Below, piece after piece: positions 35,665-46,565 of a DNA stretch of 64,000 nt. How positions within the stretch are numbered: the first letter of the stretch is position 1; every line of letters starts with the position of its first letter. The stretch is from Psychrobacter sp. Choline-02u-9 (GTDB taxonomy: Bacteria > Pseudomonadota > Gammaproteobacteria > Pseudomonadales > Moraxellaceae), in contig NZ_PJBF01000041.1 in assembly GCF_002836505.1 (NCBI RefSeq), positions 186,001 through 250,000 on the forward strand, written 5' to 3'. Under the pieces are notes generated by a model. That model was given only the letters and a program-made list of their open reading frames with translations, was not told the origin of the DNA and did no database searches. The translations under genes were made by a program, and so were the position numbers.

Positions 35665-36383
35665 AGCCCTGTCACCTGACCTGCATTAACTTGGGTTTCT
35701 TTGCTAATAGGTGCTTGTACGCTGGTCTCACGCTGCAGCATGCCCGTCATCTCATCACAAAATAAGGCACGCGAGTCATATAGTTGGCTCGATTTTGCTG
35801 TGAAGTGGTTGTATGCCAATACCGCAGGGATAGCGGCAAACAAACCCATGGCTGTGGCAATCAGTGCTTCGGCGATACCGGGAGCGACAGAGGCGAGGGT
35901 AGCTTGCTCAGTTTGCGACAGTCCCAAAAAGGCATTCATAATGCCCCACACTGTACCGAACAATCCGATGTACGGAGCAACGGAGCCAATGCTGGCTAGC
36001 GTCGTCAGTCCCGACTCTAGCAATTGCTGCTGGCGACCTAGGCCGACGCGTAGCTTGCGTTCAACACCATCGATAATGTCGTCTTTAGGTTGACGCTTTT
36101 TATGCATTCTTAGGTATTCTGAAAAGCCCACATAAAAAATCTGCTCAAGTCCCTGACGATCAGGAGAGCCTTGAATGCCTTGATATAGTTTGGCCAAGTC
36201 TTCGCCTGACCAAAACCAAGTCTCAAATTGTTGATCAAAGTTTTTGGCTGTACCGAGCCGCGCACTCATACGGAAAATAATGACCCAACTGAACAAAGAG
36301 GCTAATAGCAATAACGCCATCACAATCTGTACCAATAGACTGGCTTGGGTAATAAGATCAATAATATTTAATGATTCAGGCAT
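35661..36383 (-). CDS. tolQ: Tol-Pal system protein TolQ (ExbB/MotA family)
   Basis: TolQ is the 240-residue pentameric stator of the Tol motor, with three membrane segments: about residues 12-37, 127-150 and 160-188. The conserved GLFGTVWGIMNAFLGL and APGIAEALIATAMGLFAAIP motifs that line the proton path are intact. It is the first clear gene of tolQRAB. The ybgC thioesterase gene often found just upstream of tolQ is not present. Confidence 0.96.
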   Translation of the reverse strand: MPESLNIIDLITQASLLVQIVMALLLLASLFSWVIIFRMSARLGTAKNFDQQFETWFWSGEDLAKLYQGIQGSPDRQGLEQIFYVGFSEYLRMHKKRQPKDDIIDGVERKLRVGLGRQQQLLESGLTTLASIGSVAPYIGLFGTVWGIMNAFLGLSQTEQATLASVAPGIAEALIATAMGLFAAIPAVLAYNHFTAKSSQLYDSRALFCDEMTGMLQRETSVQAPISKETQVNAGQVTGL

Positions 36384-37004
36384 GTAATGGACTCACGGAT
36401 AATTGACAACAGCTGGTTTAAATAAAGACATCCAAACCAAACGAACCCTAAAAATAATACTCACGCTTTCTTGCTCAATTCTCAAGATAGTACTGATATC
36501 AAAAATCTTGTTTGATAAAGATCCTCTGATCATAAGTCCAACCACTGAGACATCAACATAATAGCCTGTTAGTTTACTTCTAAATGAGAAAAAGGTCATT
36601 ATTAATGTGTTAAACGACTATTTAGTTGGGCTACTACTGATTCATTCAATAGTTAGTTGGATAACATGGATAATGACCGAGCAAATACTTATTACCTAAA
36701 ACTTATGACTCAAACCGAATATTTCCTCAATGACGAGTAGAAAGTAGTTTTTCGAATAGCGTCGAGCAGCATGACTATATATAGCTTTTCATGTGGCTTT
36801 TCTGACCGATAGTCTTGAAGTCTCTCAAAATCCTATTTTGTACGAGATAGACATTATCAACGATTGAGTTTGTAAGATAACTGGTCTAATATGTTACGCT
36901 TTGTTACTACATTATTCTTATTGTGGCATCGTTATTTTTTCGCTGAGGTCATGTTCAATTTTAGGTAATGATGACTTTTTATTAGCCAGTCGGGGGCGAC
37001 ACTT
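36384..37004. other. Divergent intergenic region between tolQ and the AzgA-like permease
   Basis: The 621 bases hold no supported gene. A 68-codon frame just before tolQ (36393-36599) has no recognisable features and is probably chance. Promoters for both flanking genes are expected here; none was placed with confidence. Confidence 0.45.
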
Positions 37005-38300
37005 ATGAATGCAATTGAACGCTATTTTGGGATTAATGGTGAAAATACCACGATCAAAACAGAAATCATCGCTGGTATAACCACGTTCTTGACGATGGCT
37101 TATATTATCTTTGTCAACCCTAACGTCTTAGCCGATGCAGGTATGGATAAAGGGGCCGTATTTGTAGCGACCTGTATAGCAGCAGCAGTAGGTTGTTTCA
37201 TTATGGGTATCTACGCCCGACTACCAGTTGCGCTCGCACCAGGTATGGGTCTTAATGCCTTCTTTACCTATGGTGTGGTGCTTGGTATGGGCTACGCATG
37301 GCAAACCGCGCTAGGTGCGGTGTTTTTGTCAGGTTGTATCTTTGTACTATTGAGTCTATTTAAGATTCGTGAAGCAATTATTAATGCTATTCCAACATCC
37401 CTCAAGAACGGCGTAGTTGCTGGTATTGGTGCGTTCTTGGCGTTTATTGCATTGCAAAGCGCAGGCATCATCGTCAATCATGATGCAACTTTAGTTGGTC
37501 TTGGTGACATGACATCATTCGGTCCTGTCATGGCTTCATTAGGTTTTGTTGTTATCATTGGTCTGTCTTACAAGAGAGTCCCAGGTGCGGTAACCATTGG
37601 TATTTTATTGGTTGCACTGATTAGCTTATTAATGGGCTATACACAGTTCACAGGTATCATCTCTTCACCGCCTTCTATTGCACCGACGCTGATGCAGTTA
37701 GACATTGCTGGTGCATTTGATGTGGGCATGATCAGTGTGATTTTTGCTTTCTTATTTGTCGATTTGTTTGATACTGCTGGTACTTTGATTGCTACCACTA
37801 GCCAAGCAAAATTAACGGACAAAGATGGCAATATCCCGAACATGGGCAAAGCACTACTTGCTGATTCAACAGCGACAGTAGCGGGTTCTTTACTAGGTAC
37901 TTCATCGACGACTAGCTATATTGAGAGTATCTCTGGTATTGCCTCAGGTGGCCGTACAGGCTTAATGGCTGTTACGGTAGGTGTGCTATTCCTGTTTAGT
38001 ATTTTCTTCTCGCCGCTAGCAGGTATGATTCCAGCTTATGCAACGGCTGGCGCTATCTTTTATGTAGCCGTACTTATGATGGGTACCCTAAAGGACATTA
38101 ACTGGAGCGACTTAACAGAAGCAGCACCAGTGGTCGTGGTATTGCTATTCACACCGCTTACATACTCTATCGCTGACGGCATCGCACTTGGTTTTATTAC
38201 CTTTACGGCTGTAAAAGCAATTGCAGGTAAGTTTGCAGATATCAGTATCGCTGTCTGGATTTTGACTGCTATATTGTTGTTCAAGATTATTTTCTTATAA
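37005..38300 (+). CDS. AzgA-like NCS2 permease for hypoxanthine/guanine/adenine
   Basis: This 431-residue inner membrane transporter has 12-14 hydrophobic segments. Segments typical of the AzgA branch of NCS2 are ITTFLTMAYIIFVNPNVLAD (about residue 26), MGLNAFFTY, FLFVDLFDTAGTLIATTSQA (about residue 249), LGTSSTTSYIESISGIASGG and VVLLFTPLTYSIADGIALGF. Proteins of this type (GhxP, PurP, PbuG) import hypoxanthine, guanine or adenine, which would feed guaD and xdhABC. It is not adjacent to that cluster and no RutR-like site was found upstream. Confidence 0.9.
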   Translation: MNAIERYFGINGENTTIKTEIIAGITTFLTMAYIIFVNPNVLADAGMDKGAVFVATCIAAAVGCFIMGIYARLPVALAPGMGLNAFFTYGVVLGMGYAWQTALGAVFLSGCIFVLLSLFKIREAIINAIPTSLKNGVVAGIGAFLAFIALQSAGIIVNHDATLVGLGDMTSFGPVMASLGFVVIIGLSYKRVPGAVTIGILLVALISLLMGYTQFTGIISSPPSIAPTLMQLDIAGAFDVGMISVIFAFLFVDLFDTAGTLIATTSQAKLTDKDGNIPNMGKALLADSTATVAGSLLGTSSTTSYIESISGIASGGRTGLMAVTVGVLFLFSIFFSPLAGMIPAYATAGAIFYVAVLMMGTLKDINWSDLTEAAPVVVVLLFTPLTYSIADGIALGFITFTAVKAIAGKFADISIAVWILTAILLFKIIFL

Positions 38301-38339
38301 TGCAACGTGTAGTAAGACATTAATAGCGTCTTAAACAAG

Positions 38340-38374
38340 AAACCCTCCTTATCATTTGATGACAAGGAGGGTTT
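38340..38374 (+). terminator. Intrinsic terminator after the AzgA-like permease
   Basis: AAACCCTCCTT pairs with AAGGAGGGTTT followed by TTCTTT, 40 bases after the stop. Confidence 0.85.
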
Positions 38375-39039
38375 TTCTTTGTCAGTAAATAAGCCTATCG
38401 TCTTGATCTAAGCCCTGTATGCTCGATGCTAATGTTTGGTATTTTTGTTACTAGTGTTAAGCAGCGTGATGACAAACTATAGGCAATAGCAAACAAAAAA
38501 ACGTAACCAAAGAGTCATAGTCAGTAAATTGCTTGTAAGTTATTGTTATTTAGATAGAAATTAATTATTTGAAAATGATTAATTTCGTTAGTTTGAAAAA
38601 AAATTTCGTGATATTATAGCCGAGTTAAGCGCATCACCTCAATCAACGCCGTAGAGGTTTTTCTTACAGTGAATTAGCATCATCAAAGATGACAGATTTG
38701 TAATTATTAGAGCGATTTTTCGGTTCAATAAGGTGATATTTGGTCATCACACTCCTTTCACTACTAACAAGAAGAAGGCACTAATGCCGCTTAGCTTTTC
38801 GTTGTTGCCTTTGTATTGTTAACGTAGCCCGTTTAACAGTCGAACGACCTACTTAACCGTCTCCAGCCTATGCTGGATTTTTAGTTTTGTGATGGCGCCG
38901 TTTGGTCTTTTGATTATTGCTGTGAATATCCGTCAATAACCACTATTTTTTGATAGCGGTTATGAGCAGTTATACAGGACGATCAGACTTCCTAAAGCAC
39001 CATTTATTATGGTTTTTAAACGATAGTTATGGAGTTATT
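38375..39039. other. putA upstream region
   Basis: There are 665 non-coding bases before putA. Within them GAAATTAAT (38557-38565) and ATTAATTTC (38578-38586) form a perfect 9-bp inverted repeat with a 12-base spacer, next to a T-rich stretch. The region downstream of it (about 38640-39000) reads like a long leader. No gene was recognised. Confidence 0.5.
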
Positions 39040-42000
39040 ATGAACCCAGTAGACCAGTTTACCCCGCAAGAGCCGATCTTGTTTAATCCTGTTGATATGC
39101 TGTCGCCTGAGTATCTCGCCCAGTCAGCAGAAGCGCTAAATAAACGTATTTCGCCACTATATAGCGCAGATGAAGAACGTTGGTTGTCTGAGTTATTGCC
39201 ACTTGCCAAACCCAGTATAGAAGAACGCGATGCTGCTGCTGAGCAAACGCGCAAACTGGTCGAGCACGTACGTAATGATGGTAAAGCCGTCAAGATGGTT
39301 GACTCATTATTGCTTGAGTATAGCCTCGATACCCAAGAAGGTATCTTGCTAATGAGCTTGGCAGAAGCCTTGATTCGTGTGCCAGACAACTATACGGCTG
39401 ATGCGTTGATTCATGACAAAATGAGTGTGGCAGATTGGAAAAAGCACATCAAAAATGACAATGGCTTTATGGTCAATGCTTCTACTTGGGGCATGATGAT
39501 GACTGGTCGCGTTGTCAGTATTGACAGCAGCACCACTGCATCAGGTTTCTTGGATCGCATGACTAAGAAGATGGGTGAGCCTGTCATTCGCAGTGCGATG
39601 CAAAAAGCCATGCGTATCATGGGCCATCAGTTTGTATTGGGCGAGACCATCGAAGACGCCAATAAAAACAGCCAACCATATCGTAATAGAGGCTATACCT
39701 ATTCATTTGATATGTTAGGTGAAGCGGCGATCACGCATAAAGATGCGGAAAAATACTTCAATGACTATCTACATGCGATCAGAGCTACGGCCAACGTAAA
39801 AGTCAAAGAAGGCATGCCAAAGCCGTCAGTGTCTATCAAATTATCAGCACTACATCCTCGCTATGAAGCCACGCAAGAAGCGCAAGTAATGGGCTTATTG
39901 CGTCAGCGCTGCCTGCTATTGATTGAAGCGGCACGTGAAGTCAATGTCGATATCAGTATTGATGCTGAAGAAGCAGATCGCCTTGAGATTTCTCTAAAAC
40001 TGTTTGAGTCTTTGTACCGTGATAATTTAACGGCGGACTGGGATGGTTTAGGTATCGTTGTACAAGGGTACTCTAAACGTGCTATCGCTGTATTAGCATG
40101 GCTGGCTCGTTTGTCTACTGAAGTCGGTGATCGTATACCAGTACGTCTAGTAAAAGGCGCTTACTGGGATACTGAGATCAAACTTGCTCAGCAAAAAGGT
40201 CTATCAGGCTATCCCGTTTGGACACGTAAAGAAGGTACGGATACTGCATACCTTGCTTGTGCGCGCTTCTTATTGTCAGACCATCTGCGCGGTCTAATCT
40301 GGCCACAGTTTGCGACGCATAATGCGCATACACTGTCATCAATCATGACCATGAGTGCACATAGAGACTTTGAATTCCAACGTCTGCACGGCATGGGCGA
40401 TGCACTTTACGATCATATTTTGCAAGCTTATGAGATTCCTGTACGTATCTATGCGCCAGTAGGTGCACATAAAGACTTGCTACCGTACTTGGTACGCCGC
40501 TTGCTTGAGAACGGTGCCAACAGCTCGTTTGTTCATCAGTTGCTAGACAAGTCTTATCCAATCGAAAAGCTAACAGTGCATCCATACGACAAGCTGCTTG
40601 GTAATGCAACATTGCACAATCCAGACATCCCGTTACCGTTAGAGATTTACGGTGAACGTCGTGCAAGTTTTGGCCCTAATATCTTTGTAGAGTCACAATG
40701 GTTGCCGTTCAAATCAGCTATTGATAGCCATCTGCATAAGACATGGTCAGCAACCTCTATTATTAATGGTAAAGCTGTTGATACCTATGAAGTAGATGGT
40801 CAAACGAATCAGCTTGATAAGCAGACTGTACTTGCGCCTTGGAATCATGAAGTTAGTGCTGGTGAAGTAACTTATGCCAATGCTGAAGTGGCTCGCCAAG
40901 CGATTGACGTTGCTGTTGCTGGTCAAGATGTATGGAAAAATGTACCAGCAGCTAAGCGTGCTGAGATATTACGTAAGATTGCTGAGCTATACGAAGAGAA
41001 CTACGCTGAGCTAATGGCACTATGCCAAGTTGAAGCGGGTAAAACCATGCAAGATGGCATCGATGAAATCAAAGAAGCCGTTGATTTCTGTCGTTTCTAT
41101 GCTGACGAAGCAGAGCGTCTAGATGACGTCGTACATGAGTTCACAGACTTGGCTGGTAAGCAGTCTCGTCAAGTGTATAAAGCACGTGGCACTTTCGTTT
41201 GTATCAGTCCATGGAACTTCCCATTGGCTATCTATACGGGACAGATTGTAGCTGCACTTGCTGCAGGTAACACCGTAGTAGCGAAACCTGCTGAACAAAC
41301 CAGTTTGGTAGCTCACTTTGGTGCCCAGTTGATGTATCAAGCGGGTATACCTGCAGAAGCATTGCAATTGGTCATTGGTGCAGGCGACGTAGGTGGTGCT
41401 TTGACGGCTGCTGATAATATCGCAGGTGTGATATTTACAGGTTCTACTCAAACAGCCCAACGTATCAACCAAAGCCTAAATGATCATGCACAAAACAGTG
41501 GCGAATTGCCGGTCTTTATCGCTGAAACTGGCGGTCAAAACGCAATGATCGTTGATTCAACAGCACTGCCAGAGCAAGTCGTTAGAGATGCGGTACTATC
41601 AGCATTTGGTTCAGCAGGTCAGCGTTGTTCAGCTTGTCGCATATTGTGTGTACAAGAAGAGATGGCGGATGATTTAATCGAGCTGTTGCAAGGCAATATG
41701 GCTGAGCTGTCTGTAGGTAATCCTCTATATGCTGCGACAGATGTAGGTCCAGTAATTGATGCGGATGCTAAGCATGGTTTAGAGGCGCACATCGAACGTA
41801 TGAGTGCTGAGCCGACTGCTACTATTTTGGCACAGACGCCGATGAGCTCAAGCTCAGTCGTCAGTCAAGAGAAGTCTACTTTTGTATTGCCAACCGCAAT
41901 CGAAGTGAAGAGCATCGATGTGATCGGTGGTGAGCACTTTGGCCCAATCCTACACGTACTACGTTATCAAGCGCGTGATTTGAATAAGCTGATTGATGCC

Positions 42001-42303
42001 ATCAACAATACAGGCTTTGGTTTGACGTTAGGTATCCATAGCCGTATCGAAAATACTGTTGAGCACATTGAGCGCCGCGCATTTGTCGGTAACACTTACA
42101 TCAACCGTAACCAAATCGGCGCGGTCGTAAACGTACAGCCATTTGGTGGTTGTGGTCTATCTGGTACTGGTCCTAAAGCTGGTGGCCCGCACTATGTCGC
42201 GCGTCTCATGCAACTTAGCTCAGAATCAGTCAATGCTGAACAGTCAGCTGCTCATATGACAGCAACTGAAACCCAAACTACCACTCAAACAGAACTCGCA
42301 TAA
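39040..42303 (+). CDS. putA: Bifunctional proline dehydrogenase / P5C dehydrogenase PutA, without DNA-binding domain
   Basis: PutA oxidises proline to glutamate in two steps with FAD and NAD+. I start it at the ATG at 39040, preceded by GGAG; the frame could begin at 38950, but those 30 residues are not PutA-like. The proline dehydrogenase barrel shows YTYSFDMLGEAA, RLVKGAYWDTEIK and RIYAPVGAHKDLLPYLVRRL. The aldehyde dehydrogenase half shows SPWNFPLAIYTGQI, the Glu motif AETGGQNAMIVD and the catalytic Cys in GSAGQRCSACRI. It is 1087 residues with no N-terminal ribbon-helix-helix domain, so it should not self-regulate. The C-terminal domain of long PutA is missing and appears as the next gene. 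Confidence 0.94.
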   Translation: MNPVDQFTPQEPILFNPVDMLSPEYLAQSAEALNKRISPLYSADEERWLSELLPLAKPSIEERDAAAEQTRKLVEHVRNDGKAVKMVDSLLLEYSLDTQEGILLMSLAEALIRVPDNYTADALIHDKMSVADWKKHIKNDNGFMVNASTWGMMMTGRVVSIDSSTTASGFLDRMTKKMGEPVIRSAMQKAMRIMGHQFVLGETIEDANKNSQPYRNRGYTYSFDMLGEAAITHKDAEKYFNDYLHAIRATANVKVKEGMPKPSVSIKLSALHPRYEATQEAQVMGLLRQRCLLLIEAAREVNVDISIDAEEADRLEISLKLFESLYRDNLTADWDGLGIVVQGYSKRAIAVLAWLARLSTEVGDRIPVRLVKGAYWDTEIKLAQQKGLSGYPVWTRKEGTDTAYLACARFLLSDHLRGLIWPQFATHNAHTLSSIMTMSAHRDFEFQRLHGMGDALYDHILQAYEIPVRIYAPVGAHKDLLPYLVRRLLENGANSSFVHQLLDKSYPIEKLTVHPYDKLLGNATLHNPDIPLPLEIYGERRASFGPNIFVESQWLPFKSAIDSHLHKTWSATSIINGKAVDTYEVDGQTNQLDKQTVLAPWNHEVSAGEVTYANAEVARQAIDVAVAGQDVWKNVPAAKRAEILRKIAELYEENYAELMALCQVEAGKTMQDGIDEIKEAVDFCRFYADEAERLDDVVHEFTDLAGKQSRQVYKARGTFVCISPWNFPLAIYTGQIVAALAAGNTVVAKPAEQTSLVAHFGAQLMYQAGIPAEALQLVIGAGDVGGALTAADNIAGVIFTGSTQTAQRINQSLNDHAQNSGELPVFIAETGGQNAMIVDSTALPEQVVRDAVLSAFGSAGQRCSACRILCVQEEMADDLIELLQGNMAELSVGNPLYAATDVGPVIDADAKHGLEAHIERMSAEPTATILAQTPMSSSSVVSQEKSTFVLPTAIEVKSIDVIGGEHFGPILHVLRYQARDLNKLIDAINNTGFGLTLGIHSRIENTVEHIERRAFVGNTYINRNQIGAVVNVQPFGGCGLSGTGPKAGGPHYVARLMQLSSESVNAEQSAAHMTATETQTTTQTELA

Positions 42304-42314
42304 GGAGTAGCAAC

Positions 42315-43007
42315 ATGGCGACTGAATTCAAAAAAAATCATGCCCAGGTTTGTGAATCTTGGCGATTACTCGGCGCAGTCAACCGCGCAACGTATCTACA
42401 AGCAGCCATTCCAAAACTGGCATTGCTCACTGGTGACGCTAATAAAGCAAAGCGTTTATTCAACCATTTGTTGAGCGCTGCGCCTAGCTTGGATGAGATG
42501 CATCGTATGACAGGGGCAACAGGCGAGTCCAATGACTTGTATGTGACTGGTCGTGGTAAGACGATGGTCATCGGTGGCGAAACTGCTAGAGCCATGGCAG
42601 TATTAGGTCAGCTTATCGCGGCATTGTTGACAGGTAATGAAGTTATATTGCATTGCCCAAGCCAAGATGAGATGTGTAATGAAGCTGCTAAGATACTGCA
42701 CGACACAGGTATCAGCGAAGATGTATTGAGTGTGGCTAACGATTCGCAAACAGTCACGCTTTTATATATCGATCGTCTAGCACAAGTGGCTGTCTCTGGT
42801 AGCCGCAGCGAAGTGCAAGCTATCAGTCAAGAGCTTGCCAATACTGACGGTATTTTGACACAGGTTATCAGTGTCACTGATATGGAAGGTTTGTCAGAAA
42901 TGCTAACGCCTGATTATCTGCATCGTTTTGTCACTGAGCGAGTCAAGACTATCAATACCACAGCAATCGGTGGTAACGCGAGCTTGCTTGAGCTTGGTAC
43001 AGAGTAG
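42315..43007 (+). CDS. Detached PutA C-terminal (ALDH-superfamily-like) domain protein
   Basis: This 230-residue protein starts 11 bases after the putA stop with its own AAGGAG ribosome-binding site. Its motifs TGATGESNDLYVTGRGKTMV, LLTGNEVILHCPSQD and NTTAIGGNASLLELG line up in order with the C-terminal domain of long PutA proteins such as the E. coli enzyme (GPTGERN..., LAVGSQVLWPDD, NTAAAGGNASL). In long PutA this non-catalytic domain and its C-terminal motif support oligomerisation and cover the substrate channel. Here it is encoded separately, so it may dock onto the PutA core. The comparison is from memory of the E. coli sequence. Confidence 0.82.
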   Translation: MATEFKKNHAQVCESWRLLGAVNRATYLQAAIPKLALLTGDANKAKRLFNHLLSAAPSLDEMHRMTGATGESNDLYVTGRGKTMVIGGETARAMAVLGQLIAALLTGNEVILHCPSQDEMCNEAAKILHDTGISEDVLSVANDSQTVTLLYIDRLAQVAVSGSRSEVQAISQELANTDGILTQVISVTDMEGLSEMLTPDYLHRFVTERVKTINTTAIGGNASLLELGTE

Positions 43008-43120
43008 AAGAACTGCATTAATTACGAATCCGCTTAGCTTTTATACCAACTTTCATAAAGACTAAGCCGTGTTTGGTAGCGCTATAAATGCCAAACTAGT
43101 AACTGTATAAGATGTATAAG

Positions 43121-43161
43121 AAAAAACCGCTATCTGAGTAATTATCAGATAGCGGTTTTTT
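43121..43161. terminator. Bidirectional terminator between the putA operon and roxA-like gene
   Basis: AAAAAACCGCTATCTGA pairs perfectly with TCAGATAGCGGTTTTTT around a short loop, with T-runs in both directions; the genes converge. Confidence 0.92.
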
Positions 43162-43199
43162 TTATTTGCGCTGTTTGGCTGAAATTTGATTATGGAATT

Positions 43200-44372
43200 T
43201 TATTCGGCAATATCCACCCATACCCAGCCGTTCTCTAGCCATTCGCTCAAATCATCTGCATCAACATCGGTGACGTCTCTATGTTGTAATGCTTCACCAT
43301 TGGCCAAGCGTACTAGTAATGCTATCGCCGCTTCATCGAGCCCATCGATACGTTGACCATTGGCATATAGCACGGTGCCATCAGTGGTCTGGCTATAGAG
43401 TAGGCGGTTGCTATAGTCCGCCTGCAATGTGGCCCCTTCTGATAGCGCTTGCATTAGCTCATCGGTATCTAACGTCTCTTCTGGCATCAGCGCATCATAT
43501 TGACGCTTACTAACCACCTCAGAGACTGCTTGGCGAATCATGTCATCACCGCGATCAGACTGTAGCATCGCCAGCAATTGCGCCTTGATAGCGGCAATAC
43601 TATCTGCTTGCAATTCACCTGACGCTTGTAGTGCTTGCGGTAGTAGCATCGGGATAAATAGCTTGCTGTCATTAGTCGCAATATCGGCCACACTATCGAT
43701 GATTTGCATCAGGTTTGGACGGCGGCAACCAAACGAGAAAGTCAGACAGTCATCTTGTGCCACACCGAAATGTGATAATTTAGGCGGTACATAAAGGACA
43801 TCACCTGCTTCTAGTATCTCATCAAAGATCAGTTCGCCCATGTCGTCAAATAAACGCAGCGGCTCATCAGCAACAAACTCTGTCTGGTCATCACAGAATT
43901 TGCCTAGTTGCCAACGTCTAGAGCCATAGCCTTGTGCCAAAAACACATCGTAGTCGTCATAATGTTTACCAACCGACCCACCTGCTGGCGCATAAGAGAC
44001 CATGATGTCATCGCGCTGCCATTGCGGAATAAAGTCAAATGCTTGCCACAACTGACCAAGTTCTGGTGACCATTGTTCAAGATTTTGTACCAATACGGTC
44101 CATTGCTCTGGTAGGTTTTCAAAATCAGTCTCACTCAGTGGGCTTTTTTTGAGTTGCCACTGTGCCTGACCTTCTTTTTTACTGGCTGCTTGTGTCAGCA
44201 GTCTTGCGCTAGCATCTTCTTCAAGTGCAAGACCAATCATGTCATCTGGCTCAAACATATCAACTAGCTGCGGCAACCCTTGCTTAATAAGCAGTGGCTT
44301 CTTTTGCCAATATTTAGTCAGGAATTGCTTAGGCGTGATAGAGTCGGGTAAACAAAGAGGAATAGAAGTCAT
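43200..44372 (-). CDS. roxA: JmjC/cupin ribosomal protein L16 hydroxylase (RoxA/YcfD family)
   Basis: This is a 2-oxoglutarate and Fe(II) dependent oxygenase that in E. coli hydroxylates an Arg of ribosomal protein L16. I start it at the ATG at 44372 (GGA upstream); the ATG at 44384 is possible, while the longer frame to 44636 has no family match. The N-terminus has the typical PDSITPKQFLTKYWQKKPLL. The Fe-binding motif HYDDYDVFLAQG (about residue 131) and the distal His in GDVLYVPPKLSHFGVA (about residue 190) are present. A C-terminal winged-helix-like domain follows. Length is ~390 residues. Confidence 0.88.
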   Translation of the reverse strand: MTSIPLCLPDSITPKQFLTKYWQKKPLLIKQGLPQLVDMFEPDDMIGLALEEDASARLLTQAASKKEGQAQWQLKKSPLSETDFENLPEQWTVLVQNLEQWSPELGQLWQAFDFIPQWQRDDIMVSYAPAGGSVGKHYDDYDVFLAQGYGSRRWQLGKFCDDQTEFVADEPLRLFDDMGELIFDEILEAGDVLYVPPKLSHFGVAQDDCLTFSFGCRRPNLMQIIDSVADIATNDSKLFIPMLLPQALQASGELQADSIAAIKAQLLAMLQSDRGDDMIRQAVSEVVSKRQYDALMPEETLDTDELMQALSEGATLQADYSNRLLYSQTTDGTVLYANGQRIDGLDEAAIALLVRLANGEALQHRDVTDVDADDLSEWLENGWVWVDIAE

Positions 44373-44562
44373 TGATAAATCCATATTTTGGCGGTGTACA
44401 AGATTAATAATAAGGGATGCTTTATAGGAAGGTTTTAATAGTTTAAGATTGTCATCTATTTGATGTCTATTATTTTGGTGACGTTTATATAGTACATATA
44501 AGCAATAACGATTATCAAAATAATAGCTGTCAGCAGAGCACCCACTCAATCGTAGGAACGTT

Positions 44563-44748
44563 ATGAAAAAGCTGCATTTTGTTGTCATCATCGCTAGCGT
44601 ATTTTTGCTACAGGCCTGTGTCCATAAAATTGTCACAGTACCCGCAAAAATCGCTTATAAAACTACCAAAGGCGTGGTCAAAGGAACCGTTGCTGTGGGT
44701 AAAGCCATCATACCGGGCGACAGTGATGACGATGATGATAAAAAATAA
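44563..44748 (+). CDS. Small predicted lipoprotein, 61 residues
   Basis: A clear lipoprotein signal, KKLHFVVIIASVFLLQAC with Cys19 as the lipidated residue, is followed by a short basic and hydrophobic segment (VPAKIAYKTTKGVVKGTVAV) and an acidic tail of six Asp ending in KK. It resembles short lipoproteins common in Acinetobacter and relatives; no function is known to me. It is preceded by GTAGGAACGTT, a usable ribosome-binding site. A long imperfect hairpin follows directly after the stop. Confidence 0.8.
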   Translation: MKKLHFVVIIASVFLLQACVHKIVTVPAKIAYKTTKGVVKGTVAVGKAIIPGDSDDDDDKK

Positions 44749-44824
44749 AACCTTACTTATCGACTATGGGTTTTGAATCAAAAGCAATCGAATCAAAACC
44801 AGTCATAGTATTCAAAGTAAGGTT
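44749..44824. repeat. Long imperfect hairpin between small lipoprotein and purB
   Basis: AACCTTACTT (44749-44758) pairs with AAGTAAGGTT (44815-44824). Inner blocks ACTATG/CATAGT and GGTTTTGA/TCAAAACC pair as well, giving a branched stem with small bulges. It overlaps the lipoprotein stop codon region and lies between convergent genes. It may be a terminator or an mRNA-stabilising structure. Confidence 0.6.
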
Positions 44825-44961
44825 ACTGTTTATTCAGACAATAGCTATTAAGATAATAAGTGAATAAGATAAAATTACTATCAAGATAGGAGCGAGTAAA
44901 TAATACTAGGCGCTCCTACCTTTCTAGACTGATTCCATTATCAGTATGCTCTTATTAGCTA

Positions 44962-46362
<1,401 letters not shown>

Positions 46363-46565
46363 TCAGTAGTTATGAAATAAAAAACTGCAAGAGTCTGGAT
46401 AAAAAATTACCATATAATAAACGACGTCGAAATCGTTGCGCGTAATATAGCAGAAATATAATATTAAAAAAGCGGTCTATGCAAATAAAGCGATGTTGAC
46501 GTTCGTTAAAATTATGTTATTCACTGCGTCAACATCTGTGCTTTAGGTTGGGTCTTAGGAATCAA

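Noticed and set aside
36393..36599. 68-codon minus-strand frame directly upstream of tolQ
   Set aside because: Its place suggested a ybgC-like gene, but the protein is short, lacks any thioesterase motif and has unremarkable composition.
36804..36816. TGACCGATAGTCT before the AzgA-like permease as a fourth RutR-like operator
   Set aside because: The half-sites are one base closer than in the three matching sites and the symmetry is poor.
42303..42315. Sequencing frameshift as the cause of the putA split
   Set aside because: The first frame ends in a polar tail and stop, and the second has its own AAGGAG and ATG, so two genes are more likely than an error.
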